64,000 nucleotides of DNA from assembly GCF_001676655.1 (NCBI RefSeq), contig NZ_LZDB01000002.1, forward strand, positions 124,001 through 188,000, read 5' to 3'. The stretch is from Perlucidibaca aquatica (GTDB lineage: Bacteria; Pseudomonadota; Gammaproteobacteria; Pseudomonadales; Moraxellaceae). Below are positions 1-9,498 of this stretch, in pieces (within the stretch, counting starts at the first letter, position 1; each line of letters starts with the position of its first letter). The notes under the pieces were generated by a model, which was not told the origin of the DNA, searched no databases, and was given only the letters and a program-made list of their open reading frames with translations. The position numbers were made by a program, and so were the translations under genes.

Positions 1-1202
<1,202 letters not shown>

Positions 1203-1212
1203 GAGCCGTAAC

Positions 1213-2835
1213 ATGACCCATGATATTCACGCCCACCGCCTGCTCATCCTCGATTTCGGCTCCCAGTACAGCCAGCTCATTGCCCGCCGCGTGCGTGAGC
1301 TCGGCGTGTATTGCGAACTGCGCGCCTTCGACATGACGGACGACGAGATCCGCACCTTCAATCCCAAGGGCATCATCCTCTCCGGTGGCCCGGAGTCGGT
1401 GACGGAAGCCGGCAGTCCGCGTGCGCCGGACAGCGTGCTCACGCTCGGCGTGCCGGTGCTGGGCATCTGCTACGGCATGCAGACCATGGCCGAGCAGCTC
1501 GGTGGTCGCGTCGAGGGTTCGGATATCCGCGAATTCGGCTATGCCGAAGTCACCGTCGAGTCGGATCTGGCGCAGGCCACCAACAACAGTGCCGACACCC
1601 GTCACGATGCTTTCTTCGGCGACTTGCATGACCGTCGCAACGCTGACGGTGAATCGCTGCTCGATGTCTGGATGTCGCATGGCGACAAAGTCGTCGCCAT
1701 TCCCGACGGCTTCCGCATCACCGCGTCCACACCAAGTTGCCCGATTGCTGCCATGGCCGACGAGGCCCGCGACTTCTACGGCGTGCAGTTCCACCCGGAA
1801 GTCACGCACTCTAAGCAGGGCGGTGCCATGCTGCAACGCTTCGTCCACGACATCTGCCAGACGCAGGCGCTGTGGACCCCGGAAAACATCGCCGAAGACG
1901 CCATCCGCCGCGTAAAAGCGCAAGTGGGCGATGACCAGGTACTGCTCGGTCTGTCCGGCGGCGTCGACTCTTCCGTGGTTGCCGCGTTGCTGCACAAGGC
2001 CATCGGCGACAAGCTTACCTGCGTGTTTGTGGACAACGGTCTGCTGCGCAAGGGCGAGGGCGATCAGGTCATGGCCATGTTCGCGCAGAACATGGGCGTC
2101 AAGGTCATCCGTGTCGATGCCGAGGACGAGTTCCTTGGCAAGCTCGCCGGCGTCGCTGACCCGGAAGCCAAGCGCAAGATCATCGGCAATACCTTCATTG
2201 ATATTTTCGACCGCGAATCCGCCAAGCTGGCAGCCGGCGGCGTGAACTGGCTGGCTCAGGGCACGATCTATCCGGATGTCATTGAGTCCGCTGCCAGCAA
2301 GACCGGCAAGGCTCACGTCATCAAGTCGCACCACAATGTGGGTGGCCTGCCCGAACACATGAAAATGCAGCTGGTCGAGCCCCTGCGCGAGCTGTTCAAG
2401 GACGAAGTCCGCAAGCTCGGTCTCGCCCTGGGCCTGCCTTACGACATGGTCTATCGCCACCCGTTCCCTGGCCCCGGCCTGGGCGTGCGCATCCTCGGCG
2501 AAGTGAAGAAGGAATACGCGGACATCCTGCGCGAAGCCGACCACATCTTCCTCGAAGAGCTGCACGCGGCCGGCTGGTACCACAAGACCTCGCAGGCCTT
2601 TGTCGTGTTTCTGCCGGTGAAGTCTGTCGGTGTCGTCGGCGATGGCCGTCGCTACCAGTGGGTAGTGTCGCTGCGTGCCGTCGAGACCATCGACTTCATG
2701 ACCGCGCGTTGGGCGCATCTGCCCTACGAGCTGCTGGAGAAGGTCAGCAACCGCATCATCAATGAGATCAGCGGCATTTCACGCGTGGCTTACGACGTGA
2801 GCAGCAAGCCGCCGGCCACGATTGAGTGGGAATAA
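1213..2835 (+). CDS. guaA: GMP synthase (glutamine-hydrolysing)
   Basis: Converts XMP to GMP using ATP and glutamine-derived ammonia. The N-terminal class I glutamine amidotransferase has the nucleophile Cys86 in GICYGMQ and the downstream His-x-Glu in FHPEVTHS. The ATP pyrophosphatase domain has its P-loop SGGVDSS at residues 248-254. The C-terminal dimerisation domain ends in the family-typical PPATIEWE. At 540 residues it is about 15 longer than E. coli GuaA; the extra residues fall in the amidotransferase domain around residues 120-150. Translation starts at an ATG 10 bp after the guaB stop, indicating co-transcription. Confidence 0.98.
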   Translation: MTHDIHAHRLLILDFGSQYSQLIARRVRELGVYCELRAFDMTDDEIRTFNPKGIILSGGPESVTEAGSPRAPDSVLTLGVPVLGICYGMQTMAEQLGGRVEGSDIREFGYAEVTVESDLAQATNNSADTRHDAFFGDLHDRRNADGESLLDVWMSHGDKVVAIPDGFRITASTPSCPIAAMADEARDFYGVQFHPEVTHSKQGGAMLQRFVHDICQTQALWTPENIAEDAIRRVKAQVGDDQVLLGLSGGVDSSVVAALLHKAIGDKLTCVFVDNGLLRKGEGDQVMAMFAQNMGVKVIRVDAEDEFLGKLAGVADPEAKRKIIGNTFIDIFDRESAKLAAGGVNWLAQGTIYPDVIESAASKTGKAHVIKSHHNVGGLPEHMKMQLVEPLRELFKDEVRKLGLALGLPYDMVYRHPFPGPGLGVRILGEVKKEYADILREADHIFLEELHAAGWYHKTSQAFVVFLPVKSVGVVGDGRRYQWVVSLRAVETIDFMTARWAHLPYELLEKVSNRIINEISGISRVAYDVSSKPPATIEWE

Positions 2836-2900
2836 CCGTTTTCTTGTGGTGCTAAGTCACAGGCCTTAGTATGACTGAAATCTATAGGACGGTTTCAGTC

Positions 2901-3320
2901 ATGCCACAGTCTGGTCAAGCCACAGAAAACGCTACCTTGCAAGCTGTGCGTGCGCTATTGCCGGCATTAGTGGCGCAAGGTGTCAGCACAGTCATCGTGT
3001 TTGGCTCGGCGGCGCGCAATGCCTTACATTTCGACAGTGACTTGGATATTGCTGTGCAATTGGCCCAGCCGCTTTGCTTGGCGAAACGTCAGCAATTGAT
3101 TGAATTGCTGACATTAGCCACCGGTCGCGCCATTGATTTAATCGACTTGCGTACGGTAGGCGAGCCACTGCGCGGGCAGATTCTTCATACGGGTATTCGC
3201 CTGCACGGCAGCACGGAAGATTACGCCAACATCATGCAAAAGCATGTTTATGATATGGAAGACTTTATGCCCTATGTGGCTCGCCTGCACCAAGAGCGGC
3301 AGAAAGCATGGCTCAAGTAA
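2901..3320 (+). CDS. mntA: MntA-type minimal nucleotidyltransferase antitoxin
   Basis: Small MNT-fold nucleotidyltransferase. The signature GSAARNALHFDSDLDIAV contains the GSxxR and DxD elements that bind metal and nucleotide. In characterised MNT/HEPN pairs the MNT partner neutralises the HEPN RNase toxin, in several cases by AMPylating it. The next gene is a HEPN protein overlapping by 13 bp, the classic module arrangement. The start is uncertain: an in-frame ATG at 2871 adds ten residues, but the ATG at 2901 has an AGGA about 11 bp upstream and lies closer to the conserved domain. The pair interrupts the guaA-tadA interval and is probably an acquired module. Confidence 0.85.
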   Translation: MPQSGQATENATLQAVRALLPALVAQGVSTVIVFGSAARNALHFDSDLDIAVQLAQPLCLAKRQQLIELLTLATGRAIDLIDLRTVGEPLRGQILHTGIRLHGSTEDYANIMQKHVYDMEDFMPYVARLHQERQKAWLK

Positions 3321-3715
3321 TCAACAGTAAACTCGATTCGCTTCAGCGCTGCTTGGCGCGTATAGAGGCGCGCTGCCCGGTCTTGCTGGAAGATTTGCTG
3401 ACCGATTTGGATGCGCAAGATGTGGTTGTGCTTAATTTAAGTCGCGCGGTACAGATCAGTGTCGATATGGCGTTAATGGTGTTGGCATCTAAACAGGCGC
3501 CAAGCCCAGATACCATGGGTAAGGCATTCGAAGCGCTCGCCGAACTGAATATCATTTCAGAGGCGCTCTCAATGCGTCTGCGAAAAGCGGTAGGTTTTCG
3601 CAATCTCGCGGTACACAGCTACGATGCCATTCGTTGGGAAATTGTGTTTGCTATTGCCCGCGAGCACTTAAATGATTTCCGAGATTTCGCGAAACACATT
3701 CGTCAGCATGTTTGA
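3308..3715 (+). CDS. hepT: HepT-like HEPN-domain ribonuclease toxin
   Basis: All-alpha HEPN protein of 135 residues. The R-x4-H active-site motif of HEPN RNases is visible near the C-terminus as RNLAVHSY, with the tyrosine that is AMPylated in studied HepT toxins also present (motif R-N-L-A-V-H-S-Y). Family members cleave RNA, including tRNA ends, when not held in check by the MNT antitoxin. The start codon overlaps the end of mntA by 13 bp, so the two are translationally coupled. Toxicity is inferred from motif and context, not shown by the sequence. Confidence 0.85.
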   Translation: MAQVINSKLDSLQRCLARIEARCPVLLEDLLTDLDAQDVVVLNLSRAVQISVDMALMVLASKQAPSPDTMGKAFEALAELNIISEALSMRLRKAVGFRNLAVHSYDAIRWEIVFAIAREHLNDFRDFAKHIRQHV

Positions 3716-4256
3716 AGCCAATTTACGCGGCGAAGATTTTACCAGCTCAGACGAGCACTTCATGCGCCTCGCCCTCGCCGAAGCCGAGCTCGCCGCGGGC
3801 AAAGGCGAAGTCCCGGTCGGTGCGGTGATCGTCGCGCCCGATGGCGAGACCGTCATTGCCCGTGGGCATAATCAACCCATCACCACCCACGATCCCACCG
3901 CCCATGCCGAAGTGGTCGCCATTCGCGCAGCGGCGCAGGCGCTACAAAATTACCGGCTGGATGGCTGCAGCTTGTTTGTTACTCTGGAGCCCTGCACCCA
4001 GTGCGTCGGGGCACTGGTCCATGCACGCCTGAAGCGCGTGGTGTTTGCGGCGAGTGAACCGAAAGCGGGCTCCTTGCAGAGTGCACGCCAGCTCATGGCG
4101 CCGGAGTCGGGCTATTTCAACCATCGCTTTGTCTGGCAGGGTGGGGTGCTGTCGGCGGAGGCCAAAGCGCAGTTGCAGGCCTTCTTTAAAACGCGTCGGT
4201 CGTCACTGGCTGTTTCCGTGGCTCAACGCCCGGACGATGAAAGGCCGCTGATTTAG
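3708..4256 (+). CDS. tadA: tRNA-specific adenosine deaminase
   Basis: Deaminates the wobble adenosine 34 of tRNA-Arg(ACG) to inosine. Zinc-binding and catalytic motifs of the cytidine/deoxycytidylate deaminase fold are present: HAE (histidine ligand and proton-shuttling Glu) and PCTQC (two cysteine ligands). The SDEHFMRLALAEAE opening and EVPVGAVIV strand are typical. The ATG at 3708, which overlaps the hepT stop by 8 bp, gives 182 residues; a further upstream in-frame ATG at 3672 would overlap hepT more and adds non-conserved sequence. The C-terminal ~20 residues are a non-conserved tail. Confidence 0.93.
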   Translation: MFEANLRGEDFTSSDEHFMRLALAEAELAAGKGEVPVGAVIVAPDGETVIARGHNQPITTHDPTAHAEVVAIRAAAQALQNYRLDGCSLFVTLEPCTQCVGALVHARLKRVVFAASEPKAGSLQSARQLMAPESGYFNHRFVWQGGVLSAEAKAQLQAFFKTRRSSLAVSVAQRPDDERPLI

Positions 4257-4399
4257 AAAGCCGATTGATTTGTGGCCTGCAATTTGCTTGAATGCGTGGC
4301 ATTGGTAGCGACTGCGCCCGTTGCCGTCGCCGCACGTCAATGCTGTCATCGGCTTGTCTTGTTTGGCGAATACTTTTGCGCACACCAAGGAGAATGAAG

Positions 4400-4648
4400 A
4401 TGAAAAAGTTGCAAATGATTGCTCTCGCAGCCGCACTGTCGGTAACCGGCGCTCACGCTGCTGTGGCTGAAGCCACGGTGTCCACGGCTGCACAAAGCGG
4501 CTGGACCGTTGGTTCCGTGGTGACAGCCATGGGCGGCACCTTCACCGTGATCGCTATCACGGCAGGCGTTGCCACGCTGGCCGTGGTGGCTGCCAACAAC
4601 GGCGGTTCGTCGGGCACCACCGGTACTGTTGCGCCAGTTCTGAACTAA
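4400..4648 (+). CDS. GfcA/YjbE-like small secreted protein
   Basis: Predicted 82-residue exported protein. An AAGGAG at 4387-4392 is seven bases before the ATG at 4400, which decides the start; the open frame runs further upstream without support. Residues 1-22 form a signal peptide (KK, hydrophobic core, AHA-A site). The mature part has a Gly/Ala/Val-rich hydrophobic segment and ends in a Gly/Ser/Thr-rich stretch, the composition seen in E. coli GfcA and YjbE. Its place at the head of a wza, GfcB/C and GfcD series supports that analogy. Function in the Gfc/Yjb systems is poorly defined. A strong hairpin follows, so it may be made in excess over downstream genes. Confidence 0.7.
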   Translation: MKKLQMIALAAALSVTGAHAAVAEATVSTAAQSGWTVGSVVTAMGGTFTVIAITAGVATLAVVAANNGGSSGTTGTVAPVLN

Positions 4649-4663
4649 GCAGTCTGTGGTGAA

Positions 4664-4697
4664 AACAGAGGCATGTGCGTAACCACATGCCTCTGTT
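4664..4697 (+). terminator. Leaky terminator or attenuator between gfcA-like gene and wza
   Basis: A 14-bp perfect stem (arms 4664-4677 and 4684-4697, six-base loop) starts 15 bp after the gfcA-like stop and is followed by GTTTGTGG, a weak U-run. It could partially terminate transcription and so set a high GfcA-like to Wza ratio, or protect the upstream message 3' end. Confidence 0.6.
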
Positions 4698-4736
4698 GTT
4701 TGTGGTGAATAGGTTTCAAATTAAAGGATTTAGCGC

Positions 4737-5837
4737 ATGAAAGTAGCAGTTCGCTGGGCAGTTCCCGTGGTATTGGCGATGGTGAGCAGCGGTTGTGTAC
4801 TGGCACCGGGTCAATCCGTGAATCCGCCGAACGCCTTCTTTCGTGACGATGCCGATGTGCAAGTACTGCCCATCTCCAGTAAATTGATGGCGCAACTGCA
4901 AGCGTCAGATCAGGCTTCGGCGCAAGTGCCGACGGAATTGCTGACGCACAAACCGTCCGACTACCGTGTTGGTTCTGGCGATGTGCTGAATGTCACCATT
5001 TGGAACCAGCCCGAACTGATGCTCACGGGCACCTCCAGCACCAATCCAGAGCAGGCCGGGCGTGTGGTTCGCCCCGATGGCACCATTTTTTACCCGTTTG
5101 CCGGGGTGGTGAAAGTCACGGGCCTCACGCTCGATGAAGTGCGCACCACGCTCACGCAGCGCCTCACCAAAGTCTTGCAAAGCCCCCAGTTAGATGTGTC
5201 CGTCAGCCGTTACGGCAGTCAAAAAGTCTATTTGGGTGGCGCTTTCCGTCGTTCACAGCCGCTGGAAATTACCACCGTACCGCTGTCGCTCACCGAAGCC
5301 ATTGGTCGCGGCGAAGTCAGCACCACCGACGCCGACTTGTCGGGCCTCATTTTGAAGCGTGACGGCGTGACCTACCCCATCAACCTTGAAACCTTGGGTT
5401 TAGACGGCACCAACACCAGCCGCATCTACCTCAAGCACAACGACGAGCTTTACATTCCCTACAACGATCGTCGCAAGGTGTATTTGATGGGTGAGTTGCA
5501 GCAGCAGCGTGCCTTGGCCTTTAAAACCACCGGCATTAGCCTAGCCGATGCCCTGAGCTCGGCTGGCGGCCTGCGTCAGGAAACCTCGAAGTCGGAAGCG
5601 GTCTATGTGATTCGTGACACCAGCCCGGCGGGTCGCCCGGGTGCCGTCACCACCATTTTTACCTTAGACAGTGATTCGCCCACGGCCTTGGCGCTGTCGG
5701 CGAGCTTCCAGCTCAAGCCGTCGGATGTGGTGTATGTGGGCACGGCGCAAATCAGCCGTTGGAACCGTTTCTTAAGCCAGCTCTTCCCTTCGGCGAGTTT
5801 GGTGAATCAGGCACAAAACATTCGTAACGATAACTAA
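4737..5837 (+). CDS. wza: Outer-membrane polysaccharide export lipoprotein Wza
   Basis: Forms the octameric outer-membrane channel for capsular or exopolysaccharide export. A lipoprotein signal peptide ends at Cys20 (VSSGC). A Poly_export domain follows at about residues 75-170 (DYRVGSGDVLNVTIWNQPE, then RPDGTIFYPFAG), then two SLBB domains (KVYLGGAF... and KVYLMGEL... repeats), and a C-terminal region containing RWNRFLSQLFP that corresponds to the membrane-spanning helix. At 366 residues it is close to the ~379 of E. coli Wza. The next gene begins 3 bp later. Partners are the Wzc kinase and Wzb phosphatase encoded at 9499-12203. Confidence 0.95.
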   Translation: MKVAVRWAVPVVLAMVSSGCVLAPGQSVNPPNAFFRDDADVQVLPISSKLMAQLQASDQASAQVPTELLTHKPSDYRVGSGDVLNVTIWNQPELMLTGTSSTNPEQAGRVVRPDGTIFYPFAGVVKVTGLTLDEVRTTLTQRLTKVLQSPQLDVSVSRYGSQKVYLGGAFRRSQPLEITTVPLSLTEAIGRGEVSTTDADLSGLILKRDGVTYPINLETLGLDGTNTSRIYLKHNDELYIPYNDRRKVYLMGELQQQRALAFKTTGISLADALSSAGGLRQETSKSEAVYVIRDTSPAGRPGAVTTIFTLDSDSPTALALSASFQLKPSDVVYVGTAQISRWNRFLSQLFPSASLVNQAQNIRNDN

Positions 5838-5840
5838 GCC

Positions 5841-7208
5841 ATGACTATTCGCCTCATGATGCGCCTCGCGGGGGTTTTACTGGCCGCGGTTGCCAGCGTG
5901 GCCTGTTCGCCGCTCTGGCAGGGCACCGTGCAGGGCCTGCGTGACAGCGTGAAGTCGCCGGCGGCACAGCTCATGGCGAAAGCGCCGGCCGAGGCGGGCA
6001 ACCTGCTGTATGTGGAAAGCGCGGGGCGTGCCGCGATTCATGTCGGCGTGCCATCCCCGAATGACCCCAATACCGTGTGGTGGGCGGCGCCCGATGGCGT
6101 CACCTTGACCTTGCACGACGGTCGGCTGCTCGCGACTGACGGCCTGGATGGCGACCTGCGCGATGTGCGTTGGGCCGAAGCGCCATCGAGCTGGGCATTA
6201 GACACCCTGACGCAAGCGAGAATGGTGAAGCAGCGCGATGCCTTTGCCGGCACCGTGGCCGATACCCAGTACACCTACGGCTTTAAAGCCCAGCCTGCGC
6301 GCGCCAGCGTCTGGGGCCCGAGTCAGCGTGAGCTGACCTTGGTACAGGAAGTCCCACAGGCTAAGCCAGCGCTCGGCGTGGCCTGGCCCGGTGATCGTTA
6401 CTGGCTAGACGCCAGCACCGGCCTCGTGCATCGCGCCGAAATTTACTATCGCCCCGACCGCTTCCTGGTGTTGGTGCCGAAAACGCCGTGGTCGTGGCAG
6501 CCCAGCAGTACCGCAGGCCTGCAGCGCGTGCTGTCGGTGAATCGCGACGCCGACCCACTGACCCTGCGCTTTACCCTAGACGGCCCGTTGCGTCTGCACC
6601 AAGCCTTGGCGCGCTTACCCGTGCAAGATCCCCTCGCGGTGCGCGTGTTACAGCGCAGTGCCGTGGCTGAGCAAGCGGCGAATCAGCGTTTTCTGGCCGC
6701 TAGCCTGCAATCCGTTACGCAGGATGTCCGCTTTCCCGGCCTGCCCGCATGGCGCGACAAGCTGGGCAGTATTCCGAGCAATGGCCTGACGCCCATTCCC
6801 GCCCTGAATCCCGTGCGCTTGGAGCTCATGCCCACCGCGAATCCGGTGTTGGCGCAAGGCGATGTACTGGTACTGGGCCATCGCCAACAGCACATTACGG
6901 TGTGGGATGCTCGCTTGGCCCAGCCCTGTCGGCAAGATTATCAACCGTGGTTGCCAGTAACTGGCTACGTGAATGCTTGCTTGGGTGATCTCGCCGGCTC
7001 AGACGTGGTCTGGCTGGCTCGCCCCGATGGACGGATTCAGTCGCTGGCGGTTGCTGCCTGGAACGCTGAGGCTGCGCCGTGGCCTGCGCCCGGCACCCAT
7101 GTAGTCATTGATAACCCTGCCTTGGCGCGCAGCCTGGCGCACCCCGAGCTCATTCGCGATTTCGCTTGGGCCTTAACCCGTGATTTTGAAGGTGGGCGAG
7201 CGCCATGA
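5841..7208 (+). CDS. GfcB-GfcC-like fusion lipoprotein
   Basis: 455-residue predicted lipoprotein with lipobox ending at Cys22 (ASVAC). Residues ~25-225 resemble GfcB/YjbF lipoproteins: an N-terminal amphipathic helix, a two-sheet region, and the RYWLDASTGLVHRAEIYYRP segment. Residues ~235-455 resemble GfcC/YjbG: PGLPAWRDKLGSIPSNG, then NPVLAQGDVLVLGHRQ (an SLBB-like turn) and a closing APGTHVVIDNPALA followed by a helix. In E. coli these are two separate genes next to gfcD/yjbH; here one frame covers both, and no separate gfcB or gfcC exists nearby. The assignment rests on pattern and position; identity of each half is inferred. It overlaps the next start by 4 bp (ATGA). Confidence 0.7.
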   Translation: MTIRLMMRLAGVLLAAVASVACSPLWQGTVQGLRDSVKSPAAQLMAKAPAEAGNLLYVESAGRAAIHVGVPSPNDPNTVWWAAPDGVTLTLHDGRLLATDGLDGDLRDVRWAEAPSSWALDTLTQARMVKQRDAFAGTVADTQYTYGFKAQPARASVWGPSQRELTLVQEVPQAKPALGVAWPGDRYWLDASTGLVHRAEIYYRPDRFLVLVPKTPWSWQPSSTAGLQRVLSVNRDADPLTLRFTLDGPLRLHQALARLPVQDPLAVRVLQRSAVAEQAANQRFLAASLQSVTQDVRFPGLPAWRDKLGSIPSNGLTPIPALNPVRLELMPTANPVLAQGDVLVLGHRQQHITVWDARLAQPCRQDYQPWLPVTGYVNACLGDLAGSDVVWLARPDGRIQSLAVAAWNAEAAPWPAPGTHVVIDNPALARSLAHPELIRDFAWALTRDFEGGRAP

Positions 7209-9361
7209 TGCGGTTGAAACTCACTCAACTCAGCCTAGCCGTTGGCCTGCTAACCGGCAGCCTAAATGTTTACGCCGTGGATACCAGTGCCAATGACTTT
7301 GGCATGACGGGCGTTTTGCAAACGCCAACCGCGCGCATGCGCGAAGCTGGCGACTTGTCGTTTAGCGTGAACCAAACCGAGCCTTACACGCGCATCAATA
7401 TGATTCTGCAGCCCTTTGATTGGCTGCAGGGTGGCTTTCGTTACATCGATGTGTCGAATCGCTTGTTTGGTCCGGATATTGCCGGTGGCCAAAGCTATAA
7501 AGACAAAGGCATTGATGTGAAGTTTCGCTTAGCGAAAGAGTCACGTGACCTGCCGGAACTGGCGGTGGGCCTACAAGATTTAGGTGGCACAGGCTTGTTT
7601 GCGGGGGAATACCTGGTCGCGTCGAAACAGTATGGCGAATTTGATGTGGCAGCGGGTTTAGGCTGGGGCTATGTCGGTGCGCGGGGCGATTTTGCTAACC
7701 CGTTAAGCGTGATCAGTGATAGTGCCGATGAGAGGCCTAAGTTTCGTGATAACGCAGGCGATGAAGCTGGCGACATTAACGCCAAGCAGTTTTTCCGTGG
7801 TCGTGTCAGCCCCTTTGCCAGCGTGCAATATCAGCCCCTGCATTCCCCCTTTATTTTCAAATTGGAATACGAAGGCAACGATTATCAATCCGAGCCGCAG
7901 GACAATAATCAAGAACAAGATTCGCCGTTTAACGTGGGCGTGGTGTGGCAAGCAGCCCCCTTTATTGATTTTCAGCTCGCCTTGGAGCGCGGAAATACGC
8001 CCATGGTGGGGCTAACCTTCCACACCAACTTAGCGAAAACGGCTATCCAACCGCGTCGCTACGACCCTGCGCCGGTGCCGCTACGCCCAGAGGGGACTGC
8101 ACCCGATGTCACATCAGAGGTTAGCGCTAGTGACTTAGCGGCATGGGCTCCAGTGCTGGAAGAGCAAGCCGGGTTGGTGATTCAGCACATGAGCCTGCGC
8201 GGCGATGAATTAATCATTGAAGCGGAGAGCCAGCGCTATCGCCACGGCAGTGAAGCGGCGAGTCATGTCGCGCGGGTGCTCGACCAGCGAGCGCCTGAAC
8301 AAATTCGCTGGTTTACGTTGCAGCAGGAAACGTATGGCCTAACCTTGGCTGATACCCATATCGACCGTCCGCTGTGGCGGAAAACGCAGTTAGCGCCTAG
8401 TACCCCCGGTGAGCAAGCCGCGGCGATACAACTAGAAGCCCCGGCGCTGCTCGCCGCAGACAGTGCGCCCGTACATTACCAGCCCCCCCAGGATCCACTA
8501 ACCGGCGGCATTGGCTTAGGTTATCAACAAACCCTTGGTGGCCCAGACGGCTTTGTGCTGTACCAGCTCTCGGTCAATGCCGAGGCGGAATACCGCCTAG
8601 CGCCCGGTGCGTGGTTCAGTGGCGTGGCCAGCTATCGATTCTTTGATAACTACGACAGCTTCGATTACACCGGCCCCAGCAAGCTCCAGCGTGTGCGCAC
8701 CTTTGCCCGTGAATACCTTACCACCAGTGACATCACCGTGCCCAATGCGCAATTCACGGCGGTGACTGACCTCGCGCCGAATTGGTTTGGCATGGTCTAT
8801 GCCGGTTACTTAGAGAGCATGTTTGCCGGGGTGGGGGGCGAAGTGCTGTACCGGCCCTTTGGCCGCGGTCTGGCGGTGGGCTTTGACCTGAACTACGTGC
8901 AACAGCGCGACTTCGACCAGCTCGCCGGGTTTTGTGACACCGCCGACGACAATGGCACGACAGTGAACTGTGATTATCGCGTGCTTACCGGCCATGCCAG
9001 CTTGTACTGGCGCACGGGCTGGGAAGGCGTATTAGCCACGGTGAAAGCCGGTCGTTACTTAGCCAAAGATATGGGTGTGACGCTGGATGTTAGCCGTCAA
9101 TTCCCCAACGGCGTGGAAATGGGGGCGTATGCCACTGTGACCGATGCCGGCAGTGACTTTGGTGAGGGCAGCTTCGACAAGGGCATTTACGTGAAAGTAC
9201 CGTTTGACTTGTTCCTGCCCAAGGCCACGCGTTCGGTGGCTAACATTAACTGGAACCCGCTCACGCGAGACGGCGGTGCCTTGCTGAATCGCAAATACCC
9301 GCTGTTTAACCTCACGGAACAGCGCGAGCCCGCATTATTCAAAATGCCCGGTACTTTCTAA
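7205..9361 (+). CDS. yjbH: GfcD/YjbH-family outer-membrane beta-barrel protein
   Basis: 718-residue protein with signal peptide (residues 1-25, cleavage after NVYA). The mature start DFGMTGVLQTPTARMREAGD is the hallmark of the YjbH/GfcD family, and repeated aromatic/glycine strands to the C-terminus fit a large beta-barrel. E. coli GfcD/YjbH are 696-698 residues, so length agrees. In the group 4 capsule and Yjb exopolysaccharide systems this protein works with GfcB and GfcC in a poorly understood export step. The start codon overlaps the preceding stop by 4 bp, so production is probably coupled to the fusion lipoprotein. Confidence 0.9.
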   Translation: MMRLKLTQLSLAVGLLTGSLNVYAVDTSANDFGMTGVLQTPTARMREAGDLSFSVNQTEPYTRINMILQPFDWLQGGFRYIDVSNRLFGPDIAGGQSYKDKGIDVKFRLAKESRDLPELAVGLQDLGGTGLFAGEYLVASKQYGEFDVAAGLGWGYVGARGDFANPLSVISDSADERPKFRDNAGDEAGDINAKQFFRGRVSPFASVQYQPLHSPFIFKLEYEGNDYQSEPQDNNQEQDSPFNVGVVWQAAPFIDFQLALERGNTPMVGLTFHTNLAKTAIQPRRYDPAPVPLRPEGTAPDVTSEVSASDLAAWAPVLEEQAGLVIQHMSLRGDELIIEAESQRYRHGSEAASHVARVLDQRAPEQIRWFTLQQETYGLTLADTHIDRPLWRKTQLAPSTPGEQAAAIQLEAPALLAADSAPVHYQPPQDPLTGGIGLGYQQTLGGPDGFVLYQLSVNAEAEYRLAPGAWFSGVASYRFFDNYDSFDYTGPSKLQRVRTFAREYLTTSDITVPNAQFTAVTDLAPNWFGMVYAGYLESMFAGVGGEVLYRPFGRGLAVGFDLNYVQQRDFDQLAGFCDTADDNGTTVNCDYRVLTGHASLYWRTGWEGVLATVKAGRYLAKDMGVTLDVSRQFPNGVEMGAYATVTDAGSDFGEGSFDKGIYVKVPFDLFLPKATRSVANINWNPLTRDGGALLNRKYPLFNLTEQREPALFKMPGTF

Positions 9362-9390
9362 CAAATTCTTACAGCACATCGTTTAGAATT

Positions 9391-9413
9391 CAGCCGTTTT
9401 CATAAGACGGCTG
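9391..9413 (+). other. Leader hairpin upstream of ops
   Basis: Seven-base-pair stem CAGCCGT/ACGGCTG with a nine-base loop in the 137-bp gap between the yjbH-like gene and wzb. No U-tract follows, so it is not a standard terminator. No convincing -35/-10 pair was found in the gap, although a transcription start before the ops element would be expected if ops opens a new unit. Confidence 0.4.
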
Positions 9414-9466
9414 TTCTACAAGCTACGCACGGATACGCGTTTTCAAGATCACACGCCAAATCTTGT

Positions 9467-9479
9467 GGCGGTAGCGTGT
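9467..9479 (+). promoter_or_regulatory. ops element (RfaH recruitment site)
   Basis: GGCGGTAGCGTGT matches the E. coli ops consensus GGCGGTAGCGTGC at 12 of 13 positions and lies in the untranslated leader 19 bp before the wzb start, the usual position of JUMPstart/ops sequences in front of capsule, O-antigen and colanic acid operons. At ops RNA polymerase pauses and the exposed non-template strand recruits RfaH. The last six bases (GCGTGT, 9474-9479) can pair with ACACGC at 9451-9456. An rfaH gene lies at 41928-42449, which supports a functional site. Confidence 0.85.
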
Positions 9480-9498
9480 CTAAACTGGGGTAAGCCGC

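Noticed and set aside
4304-4310. GGTAGCG core upstream of the gfcA-like gene as a second ops site
   Set aside because: Only the seven core bases match; the flanking positions of ops (leading GGC and trailing TG) do not.
4373-4388. Possible sigma-54 promoter upstream of the gfcA-like gene
   Set aside because: GG and GC elements are 11 instead of 10 bases apart, and there is no enhancer-binding protein gene nearby.
9361-9466. Sigma-70 promoter in the wzb leader (TAGAAT at 9384)
   Set aside because: No acceptable -35 at 16-18 bp; kept only as an expectation, not as a feature.
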